Assembly: GCF_005222485.1 (NCBI RefSeq)
Contig: NZ_CP029078.1
Span: 2,446,001 to 2,510,000 of the forward strand
Direction of reading: 5' to 3'
Length of the DNA: 64,000 bases
DNA from: Streptomyces griseoviridis
GTDB taxonomy: Bacteria > Actinomycetota > Actinomycetes > Streptomycetales > Streptomycetaceae
In this document: piece by piece, positions 57,392 to 64,000 of the stretch
Position numbering within the stretch: the stretch's first letter is position 1
How the letters are laid out: the number at the start of each line of letters is the position of its first letter
The notes under the pieces: model-generated
Told to the model about the DNA's origin: nothing
The model's database searches: none
What the model saw: the letters and a program-made list of their open reading frames with translations, nothing else
Program-made: the position numbers and the translations under genes

Positions 57392-58465
57392 TCAGTACCG
57401 GCGTTCCTGCTTCTGCTTGCACTCCACGCACAGGGTGGCCCGCGGGAACGCCTGCATCCTGGCCTTGCCGATCGGGTTGCCGCAGTTCTCGCAGAGACCG
57501 TAGGTACCGGCGTCCAGCCGCTGGAGGGCGTGCTCGGTCTGCAGGAGCATCTCGCGGGCGTTGGCGGCCAGCGACATCTCGTGCTCGCGCGTGATGTTCT
57601 TGGTGCCGGTGTCCGCGTCGTCGTCCCCCGCGCCGTCCCCCGAGTCCCGCATCAGGCCCGCGAGGGACTCCTCGGACGCGGTGATCTCGGCCCGCAGCCG
57701 CGCCCCCTCGGTCAGCAGCTCGGCGCGCGCCTCCTCCACCTCGGCCGGCGTCCAGGGCTCCTCGCCCGGACGCACCGCCAGCTCGCCCGGCTCCGCCGTG
57801 ACGACGCGTGCCTTGGGCACGGCGCTCTGGGCCGCCGTGGCCGTGCCCGGAGTCTTCTTCGCAACCACCGTCGTGGCTCCCGTCTGCTTCGCGGCCCGCG
57901 CCGCGCCCGCTTTCCTGGCCGTGCTCTTCCTGGCCGTGCTGGTCGTACTTGCTGTGCTGGTCGTACTGGCCGTGCTGGTCGTGCTGGCCGTGCTGGACTT
58001 CGTGCCGGTCCCGGTGCTCGTCCCCGCCGTGCCGCGCGCGGTCGGGTCCGCCTTGTCCGCGCCCTTCGCGGCGGTGGCCTTCTTGACCGTTGTTTTCTGC
58101 GCCGTGGTCTTCTTCGCCGTGGCCTTCTTCGCCGCCGACTTCTTCGCCGTGGCCTGTTTCGCCGTGCTCGTGCCCGCCGCCGCCTTCTTGGCCGCCGTCT
58201 TCTTCACCGCGGCCTTCTTGACCGCGGCCGTCTTCTTCCCCGCCGCCGTCCCGTCAGCCCCGTCAGCCGTCGTCCGCGCCGCCGCGGCCTTCTCGGCGGC
58301 GACCTTCTTCACGGTCTTCGGCGCCGATTTCCCGACGGCCTTCCCGACGGCCTTCCTTGCGGCCTTCCGCTCTCCACCGACCTTCCCGCCCGCGGTCTCC
58401 GTGCCTTCGGTGACCTCGGCCTTCTCCACCGCGGCTCTCCTGGCTGCCGTCTTCTTCGCCACCAT
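57392..58465 (-). CDS. Histone-H1-like / TraR-DksA zinc finger fusion protein
   Basis: This 357-residue protein has two contrasting parts. Residues 1 to about 215 are Lys/Ala/Thr-rich with repeats such as AKKATAKKTTAQK and a TASTTS run, like the tail of histone H1 or bacterial H1-like proteins. The C-terminal part (about 230-357) is a coiled DksA-like hairpin and a four-Cys zinc finger (Cys325, 328, 346, 349). It may bind DNA through the tail and RNA polymerase through the finger. The start MVAKKTAARR is at 58465. It is divergent from ileS. Confidence 0.88.
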   Translation of the reverse strand: MVAKKTAARRAAVEKAEVTEGTETAGGKVGGERKAARKAVGKAVGKSAPKTVKKVAAEKAAAARTTADGADGTAAGKKTAAVKKAAVKKTAAKKAAAGTSTAKQATAKKSAAKKATAKKTTAQKTTVKKATAAKGADKADPTARGTAGTSTGTGTKSSTASTTSTASTTSTASTTSTARKSTARKAGAARAAKQTGATTVVAKKTPGTATAAQSAVPKARVVTAEPGELAVRPGEEPWTPAEVEEARAELLTEGARLRAEITASEESLAGLMRDSGDGAGDDDADTGTKNITREHEMSLAANAREMLLQTEHALQRLDAGTYGLCENCGNPIGKARMQAFPRATLCVECKQKQERRY

Positions 58466-58763
58466 GGCCGCGGCCCCTTCACATTTTGTGATCTTGCACG
58501 CGAGTCGTTCTGGGACGATAAATCGACTTCAGTCCCGCGGCAACGGGGCACACCGCCCGATTCGCCCGGCTCGCACCGGCCGCTCATCGAGCCTGCATCC
58601 GTTGTGCCCAGCTCCCCGCGGGGTAATCCGCGGAACGGGACGTCCCAGAATGCGAACAGCCGTGCCCGTCCGTTCGGGGCACGTCCGCCCCCTCCCCGCC
58701 CCTCCCCGCGGCCCCGCCCCGTCGCCCCCGGAAAACCGGTCGGCCGGTGTCCGCGCGGCGCCG

Positions 58764-58769
58764 TACACT
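58764..58769 (+). promoter_or_regulatory. Candidate -10 box for the ileS leader
   Basis: TACACT fits TANNNT and lies just before the 5' end of the T-box leader, so transcription may start near 58776. No clear -35 is seen. The stretch 58466-58763 upstream has no coding frame with good codon use and presumably holds the divergent promoter of the DksA-like gene. Confidence 0.4.
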
Positions 58770-58773
58770 GGGC

Positions 58774-59062
58774 GGAGCGAGCAGCATGGATGGGGACGAG
58801 TAGCGCCGCACGCGGCCCAGAGCGACCCGGGGACGGTGGAAGCCCGGGGGCAGGCACGACGCGAAGATCACCCCGGAGCCGCCGGAGGAACACCCGGGAG
58901 ACCGGGTCAGTAGAACCGGCATCGCGACCCCAATGAGGGGGCTCACCGGAGCGCGGGATGCACCGGAGGGCCAAGGAGGGTGGTACCGCGGGAGCGCGCC
59001 GGTGCGGCGCAGGGATCGACACAGCTCTCGTCCCTCCGGACGGAACGCAGCAACTCCGCCGG
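58774..59062 (+). ncRNA. T-box riboswitch (isoleucine) controlling ileS
   Basis: The conserved T-box sequence AGGGTGGTACCGCGG is at 58977-58991. Upstream, AGAGCGACCCGGGG and GGTGGAAGCCCGGG form the Stem I distal region with its AG bulge. GAAG-ATC-ACC places an Ile codon, ATC (58867-58869), in the specifier position. Downstream, CTCGTCCCTCCG precedes a small CTCC-GCC-GGAG hairpin that includes the ileS ribosome site. This fits the actinobacterial type that controls translation by hiding the ribosome site, rather than transcription termination. Boundaries are approximate. Confidence 0.9.
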
Positions 59063-59075
59063 AGGAAGCCCGCTG

Positions 59076-62000
59076 ATGACATCGCCGACATACCGCCAGG
59101 TCCCCGCCCAGGTGGATCTGCCCGCCCTGGAGCACGCCGTGCTCGACTTCTGGCGCGAGCAGAAGATCTTCGCCAAGAGCCTCGAACAGTCCCAGGGCCG
59201 CCCCGAATGGGTGTTCTACGAGGGCCCGCCCACCGCCAACGGCATGCCCGGTGCCCACCACATCGAGGCCCGCGTCTTCAAGGACGTCTTCCCCCGCTTC
59301 CGCACCATGCGCGGCCACCACGTGGCCCGCAAGGCCGGCTGGGACTGCCACGGCCTGCCGGTCGAGCTGGCGGTCGAGAAGGAGCTGGGCTTCTCCGGCA
59401 AGAAGGACATCGAGGCGTACGGCATCGCCGAGTTCAACGACAAGTGCCGCGCCTCCGTGCTCCGGCACACCGACGCCTTCGCCGAGCTGACGACCCGCAT
59501 GGGCTACTGGGTCGACCTCGACGAGGCGTACGTCACGATGGAGCCCGAGTACATCGAGTCCGTCTGGTGGTCCCTGAAGGAGATCTTCAAGAAGGACCTG
59601 CTGGTCCAGGACCACCGCGTCGCCCCCTGGTGCCCCCGCTGCGGCACCGGCCTCTCCGACCACGAACTGGCCCAGGGCTACGAGACGGTCGTCGACCCGT
59701 CCGTGTACGTCCGCTTCCCGCTCACCTCGGGACCGCTCGCGGGCGAGGCCGCCCTCCTGGTGTGGACGACGACCCCGTGGACGCTGGTCTCCAACACGGC
59801 CGTCGCCGCGCACCCCGACGTCAGCTATGTCGTCGTGACGGACGGCGAGGAGAAGCTCGTCGTCGCCGAACCCCTCGTCGGCAAGGCCCTCGGCGAGGGC
59901 TGGGAGCCCACCGGCGCCTCCTTCACCGGCGCCGAGATGGAGCGCTGGACGTACCAGCGCCCCTTCGAGCTGGTCGAGTTCCCGGCCCCGGCGCACTACG
60001 TCGTCAACGCCGAGTACGTCACCACCGAGGACGGCACCGGTCTGGTCCACCAGTCCCCCGCCTTCGGCGAGGACGACCTCAAGGTCTGCCGCGCCTACGG
60101 CCTCCCGGTCGTCAACCCGGTCCGCCCCGACGGCACCTTCGAGGACGAACTGCCGCTGGTCGGCGGCGTCTTCTTCAAGAAGGCCGACGAGAAGCTCACC
60201 GAGGACCTCGCCGAGCGCGGCCTGCTGTTCCGGCACCTGCCGTACGAACACAGCTACCCGCACTGCTGGCGCTGCCACACCGCGCTCCTCTACTACGCAC
60301 AGCCCTCCTGGTACATCCGCACCACCGCCGTCAAGGACCGCCTCCTCGCAGAGAACGAGAAGACGAACTGGTTCCCCGACACGGTCAAGCACGGCCGCTA
60401 CGGCGACTGGCTGAACAACAACATCGACTGGGCGCTCTCCCGCAACCGCTACTGGGGCACCCCGCTGCCCATCTGGACCTGCGAGGACGGCCACCTCACC
60501 TGCGTCGGCTCCCGCGCCGAGCTGACCGAGCTGACCGGCACCGACCAGTCGGCCCTCGACCCGCACCGCCCGTTCATCGACGCCGTCACCTTCGCCTGCC
60601 CGCAGTGCGCGAAGACGGCCACGCGCGTGCCCGAGGTCATCGACGCCTGGTACGACTCGGGTTCGATGCCGTTCGCGCAGTGGGGCTACCCGTACAAGAA
60701 CAAGGAGCTGTTCGAGAGCCGCTACCCGGCGCAGTTCATCTCCGAGGCCATCGACCAGACCCGCGGCTGGTTCTACACGCTGATGGCGATCGGCACCCTG
60801 GTCTTCGACAAGTCCAGTTACGAGAACGTCGTCTGCCTCGGCCACATCCTCGCCGAGGACGGCCGCAAGATGTCCAAGCACCTGGGCAACATCCTCCAGC
60901 CGATCCCGCTGATGGACCAGCACGGCGCCGACGCCGTCCGCTGGTTCATGGCGGCCGGCGGTTCGCCCTGGGCGGCCCGCCGGGTGGGCCACGGCACCAT
61001 CCAGGAAGTCGTCCGCAAGACGCTGCTGACGTACTGGAACACCGTCGCCTTCCAGGCCCTGTACGCCCGTACCTCCGGCTGGGCGCCGAGCGAGGCCGAC
61101 CCGGCGCCCGCCGACCGCCCGCTCCTCGACCGCTGGCTGCTGTCGGAGCTGCACGCGCTCACCGACCAGGTGACCGAGTCCCTGGAGGGCTACGACACCC
61201 AGCGGGCCGGCAAGCTCCTGTCGGCGTTCGTCGACGACCTGTCGAACTGGTACGTCCGCCGCTCGCGCCGCCGCTTCTGGCAGGGCGACAAGGCCGCGCT
61301 GCGCACCCTGCACGACGTGGTGGAGACGGTCACCCGGCTGATGGCCCCGCTGACCCCGTTCATCACCGAGCGGGTCTGGCAGGACCTGGTCGTCCCGGTC
61401 ACCCCGGGCGCCCCCGAGTCCGTCCACCTGTCCTCCTGGCCCGAGGCCGACCTCTCCTCGATCGACCCGGAGCTGTCGAAGCAGATGGTGCTGGTGCGCC
61501 GGCTGGTCGAGCTGGGCCGCGCCACCCGCGCCGAGTCCGGCGTCAAGACCCGCCAGCCGCTCTCCCGCGCGCTGATCGCCGCGACCGGCTTCGACGCCCT
61601 CCACGGCGACCTGCACGCCCAGATCACCGAGGAGTTGAACGTCAGTTCGCTGGCGTCCCTCTCCGAGGTGGGCGGCTCGCTGGTCGACACCACCGCGAAG
61701 GCCAACTTCCGCGCCCTGGGCAAGCGGTTCGGCAAGCGCGTCCAGGACGTCGCGAAGGCCATCGCGCACACCGACGCGGCGGCGCTCTCCCTGGCCCTGC
61801 GCGAGGGCACCGCGTCGGTCGAGGTCGACGGCGAGACGGTGACGCTCGCGCCCGACGAGGTCATCATCACGGAGACCCCGCGCGAGGGCTGGTCGGTCGC
61901 CTCCGACTCCGGTGCCACGGTCGCCCTCGACCTGGAGATCACCGAGGAGCTGCGCCAGGCGGGCCTGGCCCGGGACGCGATCCGGCTGATCCAGGAGGCC

Positions 62001-62213
62001 CGCAAGAACAGCGGCCTGGACGTGGCGGACCGGATCGCCCTGCGCTGGACGTCCACCGACCCGGCGGTCATCGCGGCGCTGAGCGAGCACAGCGGCCTGA
62101 TCGCGGACGAGGTCCTGGCGTCCGACTTCGCCCAGGGCGAGGCGGACTCCGGCTACGGCGAGCCGTTCACCGACGAGGGCCTGTCCCTCACCTTCCGCCT
62201 CCGCAAGGCGTAA
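59076..62213 (+). CDS. ileS: Isoleucyl-tRNA synthetase, type 2, with GxHH motif
   Basis: This 1045-residue class I synthetase charges tRNA-Ile and edits valine. It is of the eukaryote-like IleRS2 type. The HIGH motif, normally HxGH, reads Gly59-Ala-His61-His62 in PPTANGMPGAHHIEAR, while the second motif is KMSKH (598-602). The CP1 editing domain and C-terminal anticodon-binding region are present. The ATG at 59076 follows GGAGGAAG, which is part of the T-box control hairpin. It is probably the only ileS, but that cannot be seen from this window. Confidence 0.96.
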   Translation: MTSPTYRQVPAQVDLPALEHAVLDFWREQKIFAKSLEQSQGRPEWVFYEGPPTANGMPGAHHIEARVFKDVFPRFRTMRGHHVARKAGWDCHGLPVELAVEKELGFSGKKDIEAYGIAEFNDKCRASVLRHTDAFAELTTRMGYWVDLDEAYVTMEPEYIESVWWSLKEIFKKDLLVQDHRVAPWCPRCGTGLSDHELAQGYETVVDPSVYVRFPLTSGPLAGEAALLVWTTTPWTLVSNTAVAAHPDVSYVVVTDGEEKLVVAEPLVGKALGEGWEPTGASFTGAEMERWTYQRPFELVEFPAPAHYVVNAEYVTTEDGTGLVHQSPAFGEDDLKVCRAYGLPVVNPVRPDGTFEDELPLVGGVFFKKADEKLTEDLAERGLLFRHLPYEHSYPHCWRCHTALLYYAQPSWYIRTTAVKDRLLAENEKTNWFPDTVKHGRYGDWLNNNIDWALSRNRYWGTPLPIWTCEDGHLTCVGSRAELTELTGTDQSALDPHRPFIDAVTFACPQCAKTATRVPEVIDAWYDSGSMPFAQWGYPYKNKELFESRYPAQFISEAIDQTRGWFYTLMAIGTLVFDKSSYENVVCLGHILAEDGRKMSKHLGNILQPIPLMDQHGADAVRWFMAAGGSPWAARRVGHGTIQEVVRKTLLTYWNTVAFQALYARTSGWAPSEADPAPADRPLLDRWLLSELHALTDQVTESLEGYDTQRAGKLLSAFVDDLSNWYVRRSRRRFWQGDKAALRTLHDVVETVTRLMAPLTPFITERVWQDLVVPVTPGAPESVHLSSWPEADLSSIDPELSKQMVLVRRLVELGRATRAESGVKTRQPLSRALIAATGFDALHGDLHAQITEELNVSSLASLSEVGGSLVDTTAKANFRALGKRFGKRVQDVAKAIAHTDAAALSLALREGTASVEVDGETVTLAPDEVIITETPREGWSVASDSGATVALDLEITEELRQAGLARDAIRLIQEARKNSGLDVADRIALRWTSTDPAVIAALSEHSGLIADEVLASDFAQGEADSGYGEPFTDEGLSLTFRLRKA

Positions 62214-62225
62214 CCCGGCGGCACA

Positions 62226-62269
62226 CCGAGGGCCCGGCACCCCCCACCACGGGGGTGCCGGGCCCTCGG
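62226..62269. terminator. Perfect 19-bp terminator after ileS
   Basis: Bases 62226-62244 pair perfectly with 62251-62269 around a 6-nt loop, 12 nt past the ileS stop. Confidence 0.92.
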
Positions 62270-62296
62270 CGCGTACACACCCCACCGGCGCAGCGC

Positions 62297-62340
62297 ACAG
62301 GGCGGGGCCCCGGATCCTGGGATCCGGGGCCCCGCCCTGT
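62297..62340. terminator. Perfect 20-bp terminator after divIVA
   Basis: Bases 62297-62316 pair perfectly with 62321-62340 around a CTGG loop. With the preceding hairpin it forms a double barrier between the convergent ileS and divIVA genes. Confidence 0.92.
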
Positions 62341-62376
62341 TGAACGCTGCCGACGCCTACGGCGCACCAGAGGCTG

Positions 62377-63711
62377 TCAGTTGTCGTCCTCGTCGATCAG
62401 GAACCCGCGCATCGGCGAGGGCGCCTGGCCCATCGGGGACGGCCCCTGCGGGCGGACCGGAGCCATCGGCTGGGTCATCGCCGGGGACATCTGCTGCTGA
62501 CCGCCGTAGGACGGCGCGGCGGGGCTTGGCCCGCCACCCATGCTCGGGTTGCCGCCGTAGGACGGGGCGCTCGCGCCGGCCGGAGCCATCGAGGGCGCGG
62601 GGGACGGCGGCAGGGACGCGGCGGCCGGGGTGCGCGGCGGGGCCAGCGAGTCGTCGGCCTGGGTCTCCAGCTGACGCAGCTGCGACTCCAGGTACGACTT
62701 CAGGCGGGTCCGGTACTCGCGCTCGAAGCCGCGCAGGTCCTCGACCTTGCGCTCCAGCGTGGCGCGCGCGGACTCCAGGGAGCCCATGGCGACACGGTGC
62801 TTCTCCTGCGCGTCCCGCTCCAGGGCGTCGGCCTTGGCCCGTGCGTCACGCTCGAGGCCCTCGGCGCGGCTGCGGGCCTCGCCGACGATCTTGTTGGCCT
62901 CGGAGCGGGCCTCCGCGATCGCCTGGTCGGCGGTCTGCTGGGCGAGCGAGAGAACGCGTGCGGCGCTGTCGCCACCGGGGCCACCCTGCTGCGGGCCGCC
63001 CATCGGACCGCCCATGGGGCCACCCATCGGGCCGCCCATCTGCTGCTGCATGGGCGGCTGGCCGCCCATCTGGCCCTGGCCCATCTGACCCTGACCCATC
63101 GGCCCCTGGCCCAACTGGCCCTGACCCATGGGACCTTGGCCCATCTGGCCCTGGCCCATCTGACCCTGACCCATCGGGCCCTGGCCCAACTGGCCCTGAC
63201 TCATGGGGCCCTGGCCCATCTGCCCGGGACCCTGGGGTCCACCCTGGCCACTGGGGCCTGCGGGCAGTTGCGGCGCACCGCTCGGCAGCTGGGGCGGGCC
63301 ACCCATGGGGCCACCCATCTGCTGCTGCGGCGGGCCAGATATGCCGGCGGGCACCGGGGCGCCGGGACCAGGTCCGCGCATGCCCTGCTGCTGAGGCGAC
63401 ATCCCGCCCTGCTGAGGCATTCCGCCCTGCTGGGGCATCCCGCCCTGCTGCGGCATTCCGCCCTGCTGAGGCATCCCGCCCTGCTGCTGGTCCTGGGACT
63501 CCGGAGGCTTGCGCATGTTCTGCTGGTTCTGGGCAGCGGCACGCGTCGCCGCGGCCAGTTTGGCGCGCAGGTCCTCGTTCTCGCGGAGCAGCCGGGTCAG
63601 TTCGGCTTCGACCTCATCGAGGAAGGCATCGACCTCGTCCTCGTCATAGCCTTCTCGGAGGCGGACGGTCGTGAACTGCTTGTTCCGCACGTCCTCGGGG
63701 GTCAACGGCAT
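62377..63711 (-). CDS. divIVA: Polar growth protein DivIVA
   Basis: This 444-residue coiled-coil scaffold marks hyphal tips and directs apical growth in Streptomyces. The N-terminal DivIVA domain ([20 protein letters not shown], then a first coiled coil to about 60) is conserved. A long linker (about 66-248) is made of [16 protein letters not shown] and MGGP repeats. A second coiled coil (about 249-335) and a Pro/Met/Gln-rich tail ending in FLIDEDDN follow. The linker is far longer than in most DivIVA proteins. It lies downstream of yggT on the minus strand. Confidence 0.95.
   Translation of the reverse strand: MPLTPEDVRNKQFTTVRLREGYDEDEVDAFLDEVEAELTRLLRENEDLRAKLAAATRAAAQNQQNMRKPPESQDQQQGGMPQQGGMPQQGGMPQQGGMPQQGGMSPQQQGMRGPGPGAPVPAGISGPPQQQMGGPMGGPPQLPSGAPQLPAGPSGQGGPQGPGQMGQGPMSQGQLGQGPMGQGQMGQGQMGQGPMGQGQLGQGPMGQGQMGQGQMGGQPPMQQQMGGPMGGPMGGPMGGPQQGGPGGDSAARVLSLAQQTADQAIAEARSEANKIVGEARSRAEGLERDARAKADALERDAQEKHRVAMGSLESARATLERKVEDLRGFEREYRTRLKSYLESQLRQLETQADDSLAPPRTPAAASLPPSPAPSMAPAGASAPSYGGNPSMGGGPSPAAPSYGGQQQMSPAMTQPMAPVRPQGPSPMGQAPSPMRGFLIDEDDN
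62992..63231 (-). repeat. [10 protein letters not shown] and MGGP repeat tract in divIVA
   Basis: Tandem 15-bp units encode about eleven MGQGx-type pentapeptides (residues 161-216), followed after a short break by 12-bp MGGP units (225-240). The repeats are in frame and likely to vary in number between strains. Confidence 0.85.
63397..63483 (-). repeat. PQQGGM repeat tract in divIVA
   Basis: Four to five nearly identical 18-bp units encode PQQGGM (residues about 77-105) in the linker between the two coiled coils. Confidence 0.88.
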
Positions 63712-63764
63712 CTCTTCACCTCAACGTAGTCGTCGGCATTCGGCAAGACGGTAGGTCACATCGC

Positions 63765-64000
63765 TCACAGCCTGATCACGATCGAGATCAGGACGTAGAC
63801 GATGATCATCAGTACGAAGAAGGACAGGTCGAGCGCCACGCCCCCGAGACGCAGCGGCGGGATTACCCGCCGCAGAAGCTTGAGCGGTGGATCAGTGACA
63901 GTGTAAGTGGCCTCAAGAACGACCACCATCGCCTTGCCGGGCTGCCATGAGCGGGCGAACTGGAAGACATAGTCCATGACCAACCGGAAGATGAGCACGA
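63765..64000 (-). CDS. yggT: YggT-family membrane protein (partial, 5' end outside window)
   Basis: The 78 or so C-terminal residues are visible, including the family-typical FRLVMDYVFQFARSWQPG and TYTVTDPPLKLLRRVIPPLR, then a membrane segment to the end. The family usually has about 90-95 residues and two membrane segments, so the start lies just beyond 64000. It belongs to the division gene cluster (sepF-yggT-divIVA order in Streptomyces). The 53-nt gap to divIVA may allow co-transcription. Confidence 0.9.
   Translation of the reverse strand, partial: VLIFRLVMDYVFQFARSWQPGKAMVVVLEATYTVTDPPLKLLRRVIPPLRLGGVALDLSFFVLMIIVYVLISIVIRL

Noticed and set aside
58584..62285. A 1233-codon minus-strand frame opposite ileS
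   Set aside because: Composition is that of a GC shadow, and it runs through the T-box and terminator regions. ileS explains the coding signal.
63397..63483. Possible CRISPR-like direct repeats
   Set aside because: The 18-bp repeats are contiguous with no spacers and encode PQQGGM within divIVA.

Overview
The window is a chromosomal core segment of a Streptomyces species or close relative. The evidence is very high GC with strong third-position GC bias, frequent GTG starts, four-base ATGA or GTGA gene overlaps, long perfect GC-rich terminator hairpins, and a gene order (gltBD, lgt, trp, his, dnaE, phoD, lspA, ileS, divIVA, yggT) that from memory matches S. coelicolor around SCO2024 to SCO2079. 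No tRNA, rRNA, insertion sequence, phage gene or CRISPR array was seen.

Region 1 (1-7.5 kb): the end of an unidentified gene, the glutamate synthase operon gltB-gltD (minus strand), and a VIT1/CCC1-type metal transporter. Region 2 (7.7-15.4 kb) is the most unusual part. Four different ADP-ribosylglycohydrolase-fold paralogues lie head to tail, followed by a family III CoA-transferase and a citrate-lyase-beta-like CoA ester lyase. Every junction overlaps or nearly so, so this looks like one six-gene transcription unit of unknown purpose.

Region 3 (15.5-34.2 kb, almost all minus strand): lgt, a thioredoxin-like membrane protein, trpC-trpM-trpB-trpA, two small membrane-protein genes, a GntR regulator with dihydroxyacetone kinase genes dhaK-dhaL, a trp-linked membrane protein, trpE, hisI, and then the his operon hisD-hisC-hisB-(small membrane protein)-hisH-priA-(Rid protein)-hisF. 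The dhaKL-gntR block sits between two groups of trp-region genes and may be an insertion. PriA probably does both the HisA and TrpF reactions; no trpF is present in the window.

Region 4 (34.4-49.7 kb): a beta-helix-like membrane protein, a helical-repeat protein, a Lon-N-domain protein, YbaK, an ABC-2 exporter pair, a NYN-domain protein, a 54-residue basic protein, dnaE, a DUF2252 protein, and a membrane protein followed by a second thioredoxin-like protein.

Region 5 (49.8-64 kb): phoD, a dienelactone hydrolase-like protein, a MscS channel, a CPA1 antiporter, a GNAT protein, a pseudouridine synthase, lspA, a histone-H1-like/DksA fusion, a T-box riboswitch controlling ileS, divIVA and partial yggT. 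The IleRS carries a GxHH active-site motif in place of HxGH, a swap reported to give extreme mupirocin resistance. Several genes (hisD, trpM, phoD, mscS, rluD, an ABC ATPase) have a TANNNT-like or related -10 box placed 6-8 nt before the start codon, which suggests leaderless transcripts.
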